Assembly: GCA_017624085.1 (NCBI GenBank) | Contig: JAGANU010000002.1 | Coordinates: 1-42,188 of the forward strand | DNA length: 42,188 nt | Direction: 5' to 3' | DNA from: Coprococcus sp. | GTDB taxonomy: Bacteria > Bacillota_A > Clostridia > Lachnospirales > Lachnospiraceae | Shown here: one piece after another, positions 10,563-17,799 of the stretch | Numbering within the stretch: the stretch's first letter is position 1 | Layout: every line of letters begins with the position of its first letter | Made by a program: the position numbers and the translations under genes | The notes under the pieces: generated by a model | Told to the model about the DNA's origin: nothing | What the model saw: only the letters and a program-made list of their open reading frames with translations | Databases searched by the model: none

Positions 10563-12383
10563 ATGGGAAAAGTAGCATCTTTTTTTGAAAGACAGAAAAA
10601 TAATATGCGGGACGTCTACATCAATTATGCAGCGACCATACTGACGGCTGTATTTTTCTGTGTCGTGATGGTTATAAAAAATCGCAACAGAAATTTTCTT
10701 GAGGGTATTAATATTGAGCTGATTCTTGCACTTGTTTTTATTTGGAATCTGTTTTTTGAAACGATTTTGTCAGATAGAAGGGATGTATTCAAAAAGAGAC
10801 TGGTTCTTTTTTCGGTGGGACTTGCTTTCAGCATTGTCTGGGATATTATATTGGAAGCATTGACGGAGAATCAGTATATTGCCACAATGTATGTAACAAA
10901 GATACTTACAGTGTTCATGGTAATATTTGTAGGCATGAGTCTGTTAATAATAATCAGACGACAGAAACTGGATTTTGAAGTATATGCACCAAGAGCTGTA
11001 TTTGGAATTCTTCAGGCGGTCGGTCTCTTTGGCGTTTTGTCCCTTGCAAGTATACTGATACTCAGCCTCTTTGACATTCTAATAGTGGAGATCGATTATT
11101 GGGACTTTGTTTCGGATATTGAGATTCTACTGTGCGGACTGGTATATCTGCCTGTATGTATTATGAAGCTGATATATGTTAAAGAGGATAATTCACGTTT
11201 TACAAAGGGCTTTGTAAAGTTTGCCCTTATGCCCTGTGTAATGATTGCCATGGCAATTATATATATGTATATAATCAAAATTATAATTACATGGGACATG
11301 CCATCAAATGAGATATTTAATATATGCGCTGCTATGTTTGCAATATGTGCTCCAATATGGACGATGGCCCGTGGCTTTACAAAGGACAGCACCGTAATAT
11401 ATGCAAAGCTGATAAGCATAATGAAATATATATATGCTCCTTTTATTTTGCTTGAAATATATGCCATAGGTGTCCGTATACATGAGTATGGTTTTACTGA
11501 GGCGAGATATGCAGCTGTAATGTTCATAATCTTTCAGCTTGTATATATCCTGTGGGAAGTCATAACAGCTGTTTTTGCTAAATTTAAACGAAAGATAAGT
11601 AATACAGAAGATTTACAAAACAATACAAATTCAGCAGGAACAGTAAATATTCCGATCGAAGATGAAACAGATTTAAAATATGGAAAGTCATACGAATATC
11701 TTATTCTTGTGCTTTTAGGATTAGTTTTTATCGGTATTCTGACCCCATTTATTAATGCACAATATGTGAGTTACGTTTCCCAAAAGAAAATTCTGCATGA
11801 AAATATCAATGCGGAAAATAATAAGGCATCAGCTGCAATGAGATACCTCTATCATTACAATGATTATGGCAGGAGATACGTGGAAAAAAATTACAGTAAA
11901 AGCTACATAGAAGAAGTGATAAGTACGAAATATCCGGAGGACTCAGATGAAGAGAAAGATGAAATAGTATGGTCCACCATATATTACAGTGATGATGTTT
12001 TTAAAAATGGTCTTGAGACAGACGGATACGACAGGATATACAGTGTAGATTATTATTACGGTGATGTGATTTCATATGGCCAGGAGTTTTATATAAGGTT
12101 TGATGCTGATACAAAGCTTCAGACAGACAGTGAAAACAACTGCATAAGTGTAAACATAGAAGATAGCTTTTCTTTTTTTATTGGAGTATACTTAGGTGAA
12201 ATAAAAAGAGACGAAAAACCGTACACCATCTATATAGGAATAAGTGAGGACGGAACAAAGGAATATGAGCTTGTAGTGTCTCAAGTATATTTATCATATT
12301 CAGATGTTAAAGGTGCCTACAACAATATAAATATCTCGGGCTATCTGCTTGAAAGGAATATTGGAGGGACAGAAAATGAGTGA
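10563..12383 (+). CDS. DUF4153-like polytopic membrane protein
   Basis: A 606-residue integral membrane protein. Roughly the first 360 residues hold about ten hydrophobic spans. The motif IIYMYIIKIIITWDMPSNE and the later YAIGVRIHEYGFTEARY resemble the DUF4153 family. After a hydrophilic break (FAKFKRKISNTEDLQ), one more span near residues 380-400 leads to a roughly 200-residue acidic, Tyr-rich extracytoplasmic domain that I do not recognise. No enzymatic residues are evident. The start has only a weak GGGTAAAG upstream. It overlaps the fumarase beta start by 8 bases, so the two are probably translationally coupled. Function is unknown. Confidence 0.8.
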   Translation: MGKVASFFERQKNNMRDVYINYAATILTAVFFCVVMVIKNRNRNFLEGINIELILALVFIWNLFFETILSDRRDVFKKRLVLFSVGLAFSIVWDIILEALTENQYIATMYVTKILTVFMVIFVGMSLLIIIRRQKLDFEVYAPRAVFGILQAVGLFGVLSLASILILSLFDILIVEIDYWDFVSDIEILLCGLVYLPVCIMKLIYVKEDNSRFTKGFVKFALMPCVMIAMAIIYMYIIKIIITWDMPSNEIFNICAAMFAICAPIWTMARGFTKDSTVIYAKLISIMKYIYAPFILLEIYAIGVRIHEYGFTEARYAAVMFIIFQLVYILWEVITAVFAKFKRKISNTEDLQNNTNSAGTVNIPIEDETDLKYGKSYEYLILVLLGLVFIGILTPFINAQYVSYVSQKKILHENINAENNKASAAMRYLYHYNDYGRRYVEKNYSKSYIEEVISTKYPEDSDEEKDEIVWSTIYYSDDVFKNGLETDGYDRIYSVDYYYGDVISYGQEFYIRFDADTKLQTDSENNCISVNIEDSFSFFIGVYLGEIKRDEKPYTIYIGISEDGTKEYELVVSQVYLSYSDVKGAYNNINISGYLLERNIGGTENE

Positions 12384-12999
12384 CAGTAAGAAAATATCAT
12401 TGCCATTAACGAAAGAGGCTGTGGAGAACCTAAAGGCAGGAGATTATGTGTATCTTACAGGAATCCTATATAGTGCAAGGGATGCAGCACATAAGAGGAT
12501 GTATGATTCCATACTTGAGGCACAGGAAAAGGATGCCTCCATATCAGAATGTTCCGGAAAAGAACTGTTTTGTAAGGGCATACTTCCATTTGATATAACA
12601 GGAAATACTATTTATTATCTTGGTCCTACTCCTGCAAAGGAGGGTCAGGTTATAGGCTCTGCAGGCCCTACAACAAGCACCCGTATGGATAAGTATACAC
12701 CGCTCATACTTGATAAAGGACTTATTGGTATGATTGGAAAGGGAAAGAGAAGTCCTGAGGTAGTAGAGGCCATAGTAAGAAATAAGGCAGTATATTTTGC
12801 TGCTGTAGGGGGAGCCGGAGCCCTTCTTTCCAAATGTATAAAGGAATCAGAGGTAATTGCATATGATGATCTGGGAACTGAGGCCATTAGGAAGATGAGA
12901 GTAGAAGATTTCCCTGTTATAGTGGTTGTAGACAGTGAAGGACACAATATGTATGAAACAGCAATAAGTGATTACCTTTCCGGAAAAAATCAGGCATAA
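12376..12999 (+). CDS. Fumarate hydratase, class I, beta subunit
   Basis: This is the C-terminal-domain subunit of the class I Fe-S fumarase/tartrate dehydratase, providing substrate-binding residues. The 207-residue protein shows family motifs: GDYVYLTGILYSARDAAHKRM, AGPTTSTRMDKYTPLILDKG and GKGKRSPEVVEAI. I chose ATG 12376, preceded by GGAGGGAC, over an in-frame TTG at 12349 that has no family support. It begins 8 bases inside the end of the DUF4153-like gene and lies about 1.9 kb from its alpha partner. No frameshift or lost motif is visible, so the enzyme is probably functional. Confidence 0.92.
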   Translation: MSDSKKISLPLTKEAVENLKAGDYVYLTGILYSARDAAHKRMYDSILEAQEKDASISECSGKELFCKGILPFDITGNTIYYLGPTPAKEGQVIGSAGPTTSTRMDKYTPLILDKGLIGMIGKGKRSPEVVEAIVRNKAVYFAAVGGAGALLSKCIKESEVIAYDDLGTEAIRKMRVEDFPVIVVVDSEGHNMYETAISDYLSGKNQA

Positions 13000-13075
13000 A
13001 TACATTCAAATATAAAAACAAATAATTGGTGGAAATTAACAAAAAGAATGGTTACCTTTGCCTATGTCTATTTTG

Positions 13076-13104
13076 TTGACTAAAAGATTAATTGCTTGTA
13101 ATAT
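13076..13104 (+). promoter_or_regulatory. Sigma-A promoter of the fibronectin-III protein gene
   Basis: TTGACT (13076-13081), 17 bases, then TAATAT (13099-13104). This is a near-consensus promoter and leaves an untranslated leader of about 80 bases before 13188. The leader contains a short CGGT/ACCG hairpin (13126-13137) of unknown meaning. Confidence 0.7.
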
Positions 13105-13187
13105 TTATTATATAAACCTCTGTATCGGTTTTTACCGACTCGGAGAAAAAGAAAACCAGAAATATTATAGAAAAAAGGAGAGATTTA

Positions 13188-14408
13188 ATGAAAGAGAGAA
13201 AGTTATTCAAAAAATCCTTGATTGTTATTGCAGCTATGGCAGTAATGCTTTTCGCAATGACAATCACAGCATCTGCTGCTGATGTAACAGGCGTAAAGCA
13301 GACCGATGATTCTACATCTTCTGTAGAGATTACCTGGACATCAGAGCTTGGCTACGAGTATAAAGTAGCTATATCTGAATCAAAGGATACCGGTTACCAG
13401 CTTGTAAGTAACTACGCTTCTTCAAGCAACACCAAGTATATTTCAGGACTTACTGCCGGAAAGAAGTATTATGTAGTAGTTGGAAAGTATTACAACGATG
13501 TGTATAAGGGACAGTCAGATCCGATTGATGTAGTAACAGCACCAAACTATGTTCAAAACTCAAGCATCAAGCAGACTGCAGGTTCAGCTACAGCTATTGC
13601 ACTTAAGTGGACAGCAGTTGCAGGAGCAACCGGTTATAAGGTAACAAAGACAGGTGGCGGATCTAAGCTTACATCTACAAACAGCATTAAGATTGGCGCA
13701 AAAGCAGGAAATAAGTATTCAGTAGAGATCAGTGCATACAAGAAGTCAAGCGCAGGATATGTTGCAATGTCAGGAAAGGCTTATAAGAGCTCCCTTTATT
13801 CAGCACCTGCAGCACCTATCAACTATGCAGAGGCATCAAAGGGTAACCTTGACTGGAAACCAACAAGGAGCAGCCAGTTCAAGCTTTACTGGTCATACAA
13901 TCCAAACTACTATATTCCGGACGGATACCAGCTTGAAATCTACTCACTTAGCGGAACAAAGCTTGGTTCAGCTACAACAACATCAAGATACAGAGAGATT
14001 ACCTCATCTAAGATTTGCAATGCTGTAAAGAACAAAGGTTTTAAGACAAGAATCCGATCATACAAGAAAAATGACAGCGCTACAATCTACAGCAAGTGGT
14101 CAGCAACAAAGGTTATCATTCCACAGGCTGCAATCAAGCTTACAGCAACAAGCAGCACATCATGCAAGGTAACATGGCCGAAGGTGGCAAATGCAACCAA
14201 GTATATCATATATGTAAGTCGAGACAGCGGTGTTAGAGACAGTGGTAACTGGGCAAAGAAGGAGGTAAGCGCTTCAACACTTTCATACAACATTACCGGT
14301 CTTAAGAAATTTAAGGATTTCGGTGTATATGTAATTCCGGTTGTCAAGGTTGGTACTAAGTCATACAAGGCAGCAAAGACATGGTATACATATTCATATA
14401 TTTACTAA
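13188..14408 (+). CDS. Secreted fibronectin type III repeat protein
   Basis: A 406-residue exported protein. The signal peptide has a basic start (MKERKLFKK), a hydrophobic core and a cleavage site after ASA at about residue 30. The mature part is Ser/Thr/Lys/Tyr-rich and consists of three or four fibronectin-III-like modules: about 33-105, 110-195, 200-290 and 295-400. Each has a V-x-W core strand (VEITWTS, IALKWTA, FKLYWSY, CKVTWPK) and two show a Y/I-x-GL turn (YISGLTAG, YNITGLKK). There is no sortase motif or membrane anchor, so it is probably released or held by other wall contacts. It has its own promoter, RBS AAAAGGAGAG, and terminator, so it is monocistronic. The ligand is unknown. 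Confidence 0.85.
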   Translation: MKERKLFKKSLIVIAAMAVMLFAMTITASAADVTGVKQTDDSTSSVEITWTSELGYEYKVAISESKDTGYQLVSNYASSSNTKYISGLTAGKKYYVVVGKYYNDVYKGQSDPIDVVTAPNYVQNSSIKQTAGSATAIALKWTAVAGATGYKVTKTGGGSKLTSTNSIKIGAKAGNKYSVEISAYKKSSAGYVAMSGKAYKSSLYSAPAAPINYAEASKGNLDWKPTRSSQFKLYWSYNPNYYIPDGYQLEIYSLSGTKLGSATTTSRYREITSSKICNAVKNKGFKTRIRSYKKNDSATIYSKWSATKVIIPQAAIKLTATSSTSCKVTWPKVANATKYIIYVSRDSGVRDSGNWAKKEVSASTLSYNITGLKKFKDFGVYVIPVVKVGTKSYKAAKTWYTYSYIY

Positions 14409-14429
14409 TTAGACAGTAATATATTAAGG

Positions 14430-14469
14430 ATCACCATCATATATTTTTATATATGATGGTGATTTTTTA
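14430..14469 (+). terminator. Strong intrinsic terminator after the fibronectin-III gene
   Basis: A perfect 15-bp stem (14430-14444 with 14449-14463), a four-T loop and a run of six T. It separates the secreted protein gene from the tRNA operon promoter. Confidence 0.93.
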
Positions 14470-14493
14470 TGTGGTGTTTTTGTACAAAAGGTG

Positions 14494-14522
14494 TTGACAA
14501 TGAGTCGTAATTTTGTTATCAT
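14494..14522 (+). promoter_or_regulatory. Sigma-A promoter of the tRNA operon
   Basis: A consensus TTGACA (14494-14499), 17-base spacer, then TATCAT (14517-14522). It lies 57 bases before tRNA-Ser, as expected for a stable-RNA promoter. Confidence 0.85.
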
Positions 14523-14578
14523 AAACAAGCGTCAAAATTTAATACTCTTTGGTAGGAGATTTTTTATTTAGGCATTTT

Positions 14579-14666
14579 GCAGAAGTACTCAAGTGGCTGA
14601 AGAGGCGCCCCTGCTAAGGGTGTAGGCCGTTCGCGCGGCGCGAGGGTTCAAATCCCTCCTTCTGCG
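14579..14666 (+). tRNA. tRNA-Ser (anticodon GCT)
   Basis: An 88-base class II tRNA with a long variable arm. The acceptor GCAGAAG pairs with CTTCTGC and the discriminator is G14666. The anticodon stem CGCCC/GGGTG closes the seven-base loop CTGCTAA with GCT at 14613-14615, reading AGC/AGU. The T arm GAGGG-TTCAAAT-CCCTC is perfect. CCA is not encoded, so it depends on the CCA-adding enzyme, whose gene is at 31092. Confidence 0.97.
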
Positions 14667-14697
14667 TTTCTTTTTTAGAGATGCTTATGACGTGTAT

Positions 14698-14769
14698 TCC
14701 TCGATAGCTCAATGGTAGAGCACTCGGCTGTTAACCGAGGGGTTGTAGGTTCGAGCCCTACTCGGGGAG
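14698..14769 (+). tRNA. tRNA-Asn (anticodon GTT)
   Basis: A 72-base cloverleaf. The acceptor TCCTCGA pairs with TCGGGGA (one G-U) and the discriminator is G14769. The anticodon stem CTCGG/CCGAG closes the loop CTGTTAA with GTT at 14730-14732. CCA is not encoded. It lies 31 bases after tRNA-Ser. Confidence 0.97.
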
Positions 14770-14784
14770 CTTTTAATTTAATAT

Positions 14785-14855
14785 GGCGCGATAGCCAAGT
14801 GGTAAGGCTCCGGTCTGCAACACCGTCATCGCCGGTTCAAATCCGGCTCGCGCCT
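14785..14855 (+). tRNA. tRNA-Cys (anticodon GCA)
   Basis: A 71-base cloverleaf. The acceptor GGCGCGA pairs with TCGCGCC, the discriminator is T14855 (the cysteine identity base), and the anticodon GCA is at 14817-14819. CCA is not encoded. From base 14811 onward, the gene and its terminator are part of a perfect 84-bp direct repeat whose second copy lies at 16263-16346. This marks the gene as a likely integration target. Confidence 0.97.
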
Positions 14856-14894
14856 CTAAGAAGAAACTGATTCAAGAAATTGAGTCAGTTTTTT
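14811..14894 (+). repeat. 84-bp direct repeat, left copy (tRNA-Cys 3' part plus terminator)
   Basis: This is identical at every base to 16263-16346 (offset 1452). It starts at the anticodon stem of tRNA-Cys and ends inside the T-run of the terminator. The identity ends sharply on both sides (C14810 against A16262; T14895 against G16347). It is the expected footprint of site-specific integration into a tRNA 3' end; that role is inferred. Confidence 0.95.
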
Positions 14895-14895
14895 T
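14865..14895 (+). terminator. Intrinsic terminator of the tRNA operon
   Basis: The 11-bp stem AACTGATTCAA / TTGAGTCAGTT (one G-U) has a GAAA tetraloop and seven T. It begins 9 bases after tRNA-Cys. A six-T copy of the same terminator is carried by the right-hand repeat (16317-16346). Confidence 0.93.
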
Positions 14896-14896
14896 C

Positions 14897-14925
14897 TTGA
14901 CAAAACAAAATACTACGACTAATAT
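14897..14925 (+). promoter_or_regulatory. Sigma-A promoter of the first ATPase gene
   Basis: TTGACA (14897-14902), exactly 17 bases, then TAATAT (14920-14925). It begins three bases beyond the end of the 84-bp repeat. The in-frame TTG at 14897, which would be a longer start for the next gene, is really the -35 box. Confidence 0.85.
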
Positions 14926-14962
14926 AAATTTAGACTTTAGATTAGTCGAAGGAGTGATTGAT

Positions 14963-16195
14963 ATGGCATATATAGAAAGAGCAATTACACATATATTGAA
15001 GAAAAGAGTACAGGAAAGCAAATGTACTCTTATTACGGGAGCAAGGCAGGTAGGGAAGTCAACTCTAGTTAAAAATGAGTTTAAAGATTACAATAGAGTG
15101 AATTTTGATGACAGACTCACAAGGCTTCAGGCGAAAGAAGAGCCAAAGCTGTTTTTTCTGAATAATCCTTGTCCGCTGTTTATTGATGAGGTTCAGAAAG
15201 AAAACAGCATATTAGAAGAGGTTAAGATGATAGTTGATGAGTCGGATAAAAGAGGTATGTTTATTATGTCCGGTTCACAGAAGCTTGAGCTTATGAAGGG
15301 AATGAGTGAGTCTCTTGCCGGAAGAGTATCTATAAATGAGTTATCGGGTCTATCATTGCGTGAAATACATGGAGTCAAATATAACAGACATTTTGTTCCA
15401 ACGAATGAATATCTTGAAAGTCGTGAAAAAGAAATAAAGCCATACGATAATTTGTGGGAGATAATACACAAGGGCTCATATCCTGAGCTATATGATGTCG
15501 AACGTGATTGGCAGGAATATTATTCTTCCTATGTGTCCACATATCTTGAGAGAGACATAAACGAATTGATTTCTGCAGACAGCATTACATTTACCAAGTT
15601 TCTTACAGCTGTTGCTGCCAGAACGGGGGAATTATTGAATTATGCAAATATTGCAAGCGAAGTTGGAGTTAGTGAGCCTACCATCAAGAATTGGATTTCT
15701 ATTCTGGAGAGAACGGGAATCGTATTTCTGTTGCAACCATATAGTGCGAGTGCATTGAACAGAGCTATAAAAACTCCAAAGCTTTATTTTAGGGATACCG
15801 GTTTAGCTTGTTATCTCACAAGGTGGCTGACTGCGGATGCATTAAAATGTTCAGCCGTAGCAGGGAATATTTTTGAAACGTTTATGGTATCTGAGATATT
15901 GAAGTCTTATATTAACGAGGGAAAGGATTACAAATTTAGCATATTCTATTACAGGGGAAAAGATAAAGGTACTTTCGGTGAAAATGAGATAGACCTTATC
16001 ATAGAAGAAGATGGTATCCTATATCCGATAGAAATAAAAATGTCCGGAAATCCAAAAGCCAATATGGGGGCAACAAACCCGGTACTTGATAAGATTAAAG
16101 AAAAGTCAAGAGGTATGGGAGTGATACTCTGTCTTGTAGATAAAAAGACTTATCTAAGAGAGAACCTGGTCGCATTACCGATAGAGTATATCTAG
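14963..16195 (+). CDS. AAA ATPase with C-terminal DUF4143 nuclease-like domain (repeat-bounded)
   Basis: A 410-residue P-loop ATPase of the AAA_14/DUF4143 type. It has Walker A GARQVGKST (26-34), Walker B LFIDEVQ (72-78), then a winged-helix-like segment (ANIASEVGVSEPTIKNWISIL). The C-terminal domain has a PD-(D/E)xK-like core: Asp344 in ENEIDLI, then Glu357-x-Lys359 in PIEIKMS. Such proteins are common in clostridial genomes but their role is not settled. The start ATG 14963 follows GGAGTGATT. It is the only gene between the two copies of the tRNA-Cys repeat and has its own promoter, so it looks like the cargo of a small insertion. No terminator other than the repeat's own copy follows it. 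Confidence 0.9.
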   Translation: MAYIERAITHILKKRVQESKCTLITGARQVGKSTLVKNEFKDYNRVNFDDRLTRLQAKEEPKLFFLNNPCPLFIDEVQKENSILEEVKMIVDESDKRGMFIMSGSQKLELMKGMSESLAGRVSINELSGLSLREIHGVKYNRHFVPTNEYLESREKEIKPYDNLWEIIHKGSYPELYDVERDWQEYYSSYVSTYLERDINELISADSITFTKFLTAVAARTGELLNYANIASEVGVSEPTIKNWISILERTGIVFLLQPYSASALNRAIKTPKLYFRDTGLACYLTRWLTADALKCSAVAGNIFETFMVSEILKSYINEGKDYKFSIFYYRGKDKGTFGENEIDLIIEEDGILYPIEIKMSGNPKANMGATNPVLDKIKEKSRGMGVILCLVDKKTYLRENLVALPIEYI

Positions 16196-16220
16196 AATTG
16201 TCACGTTTTTGTCATGAAAT

Positions 16221-16250
16221 CGTAAAGCCCTTGATTTACGGGGCTTTACG
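16221..16250. repeat. 10-bp inverted repeat next to the right tRNA repeat
   Basis: CGTAAAGCCC (16221-16230) and GGGCTTTACG (16241-16250) are perfect inverted repeats around TTGATTTACG. The inner TTTACG can pair with the left arm instead, and TTTACGGG is repeated directly. No T-run follows, so it is a poor terminator. It sits 12 bases from the 84-bp right copy and could be a recombinase or excisionase arm site; this is inference. Confidence 0.6.
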
Positions 16251-16262
16251 GGTAATAAGTGA

Positions 16263-16346
16263 CGGTCTGCAACACCGTCATCGCCGGTTCAAATCCGGCT
16301 CGCGCCTCTAAGAAGAAACTGATTCAAGAAATTGAGTCAGTTTTTT
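16263..16346 (+). repeat. 84-bp direct repeat, right copy (tRNA-Cys fragment plus terminator)
   Basis: A perfect copy of 14811-14894. The tRNA fragment (16263-16307) contains the anticodon loop, T arm and 3' acceptor strand but has no 5' half, so it is a tRNA pseudogene fragment. Its terminator hairpin probably stops transcription from the ATPase gene before it. Confidence 0.95.
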
Positions 16347-16418
16347 GTTTGCAAGAATAAATAAAATGAATTCATATGTGCACAAGATAGCAAAATTAAT
16401 AAAACGTGAAAGGTATTC

Positions 16419-16447
16419 TTGCACAAAAATATAATTATTGTTATAAT
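16419..16447 (+). promoter_or_regulatory. Sigma-A promoter of the second ATPase gene
   Basis: TTGCAC (16419-16424), 17 bases, then a consensus TATAAT (16442-16447). The start codon is at 16469, so the leader would be only about 15 bases, just enough to hold GGAGGTG (16458-16463 region). Confidence 0.8.
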
Positions 16448-16468
16448 GTGCATGATGGAGGTGCATAC

Positions 16469-17686
16469 ATGAAGCTAAAAAGGGAAACATATCTTGAACA
16501 AATAAGACCATATTATGATTCTGATATAATAAAAGTTATTACTGGCGTTCGTAGATCCGGAAAATCTATTTTACTTGATACAATCAAGGATGAATTGTTA
16601 GATAATGGAATAAGTGAAAACCATATAATTTATATCAATTTTGAGGATATGGATTATGATTATATTGTTGATGCTTCAGATTTGAATAAAGAAATAAAAA
16701 GTAGAATTCTTGATGATGAAAAATACTATATTTTTTTAGATGAGATTCAGCATATTGAAAGCTTCGAGAAGGCATTGGCTTCATTTAGGGCAACACTTAA
16801 TGTATCCATTTTTGTTACCGGTAGTAATTCAACATTGCTTTCAGGCGAACTTGCTACTCTGATTACAGGAAGAACTGTTGAGTTTGAGATTTTTCCTTTT
16901 TCTTTTTATGAGATGAAGCAGTATTTTCAAATCAACGGTAAAGAGTTTTCGGATGATCTGTTTATGGATTATTTAAAATGGGGCGGATTTCCGCTTCGAT
17001 TTGATTATTCAGAAGAGGCGGCAGTTCATAAATACTTAATGAATTTGTATGAGAGTATTGTCAATAGAGATATTGTAGGAAAGACAAAAAGTGCTGATAA
17101 AAAGGCATTTATGGATATCTCATTATATATTCTTGCAAATGCCGGAAAAGAATTATCTATTGAAAATATCATTGAAGCGTATAAGAAAAATAACAAAGAA
17201 ATCTCAAAACGCACTATATATAACTACCTGGAACGCATGAAAAAAGCATATTTGATTCATGGAGTAGGAAGGTATAACATTGTTGGGAAGTCAGCATTAA
17301 GCAATAAAGAAAAACAATATGCTATAGATGTTGGGTTTAGGACAATAAATACAAACACAATGAACTATGAGGATACGTTTTTTTTAGAAAACATCGTATA
17401 TAACGAATTGCGGTCAAGGGGATTTACGGTATTTGCCGGAAAAACATATAAGGGTGAAGTTGATTTTGTTGCAATAAAGAACGGAAAGAAGTGTTTTATA
17501 CAGGTTTCATATCTTTTAGCAAGTGAAGAAACTATAAAAAGAGAGTTTGGTGCGTATAGCAAAATCACCGATGCATCACCTAAATATGTTATGTCTCTTG
17601 ATAAAATTGATATGAGTCATGATGGAATCATACATGTCAATATTGTTGATTTCCTACTTAGAAGAGTTGAATTGATATTGACATAA
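16469..17686 (+). CDS. AAA ATPase, DUF4143-type, second paralogue
   Basis: A 405-residue P-loop ATPase with Walker A GVRRSGKS (26-33), Walker B FLDEIQ (89-94) and the family segment TGSNSTLLSGELATLITGR. A C-terminal DUF4143-like domain follows. The nuclease-like core appears degraded: Asp332 is kept in GEVDFV, but the expected E-x-K reads Gln345-Val-Ser347. It is only distantly similar to the preceding ATPase, so it is not a recent tandem copy. ATG 16469 with GGAGGTG was chosen over an in-frame start at 16406 that lies upstream of the promoter. It has its own promoter and terminator, as expected for independently acquired cargo. Confidence 0.88.
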   Translation: MKLKRETYLEQIRPYYDSDIIKVITGVRRSGKSILLDTIKDELLDNGISENHIIYINFEDMDYDYIVDASDLNKEIKSRILDDEKYYIFLDEIQHIESFEKALASFRATLNVSIFVTGSNSTLLSGELATLITGRTVEFEIFPFSFYEMKQYFQINGKEFSDDLFMDYLKWGGFPLRFDYSEEAAVHKYLMNLYESIVNRDIVGKTKSADKKAFMDISLYILANAGKELSIENIIEAYKKNNKEISKRTIYNYLERMKKAYLIHGVGRYNIVGKSALSNKEKQYAIDVGFRTINTNTMNYEDTFFLENIVYNELRSRGFTVFAGKTYKGEVDFVAIKNGKKCFIQVSYLLASEETIKREFGAYSKITDASPKYVMSLDKIDMSHDGIIHVNIVDFLLRRVELILT

Positions 17687-17697
17687 ATTTTTGATTT

Positions 17698-17726
17698 AAA
17701 CCTGGTTCAGAATGAACCAGGTTTTT
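17698..17726 (+). terminator. Intrinsic terminator after the second ATPase gene
   Basis: AACCTGGTTCA (17699-17709) pairs with TGAACCAGGTT (17713-17723) around a three-base loop, followed by a T-run. It isolates the accessory patch from the FHA operon. Confidence 0.92.
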
Positions 17727-17731
17727 TGTTG

Positions 17732-17760
17732 TTGTATATGCTTTTTTTGTTTGGTATACT
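17732..17760 (+). promoter_or_regulatory. Putative promoter of the FHA/envelope cluster
   Basis: TTGTAT (17732-17737), 17 bases, then TATACT (17755-17760). A second -10-like TATAAT lies at 17768-17773 with a poorer -35. Either gives a short leader to the start at 17800. Confidence 0.5.
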
Positions 17761-17799
17761 GTATGAGTATAATTGCGTTTAAATTCGGGGAGGTGTGAT

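Noticed and set aside
13058..13282. 74-residue plus-strand ORF over the leader of the fibronectin-III gene
   Set aside because: It starts before the promoter, has no ribosome-binding site, and its second half is an out-of-frame reading of the secreted protein's signal peptide.
14897..14962. In-frame TTG start that would add 22 residues to the first DUF4143 ATPase
   Set aside because: The TTG is part of a consensus -35 box, and the ATG at 14963 has a good Shine-Dalgarno and gives the family's usual N-terminus.
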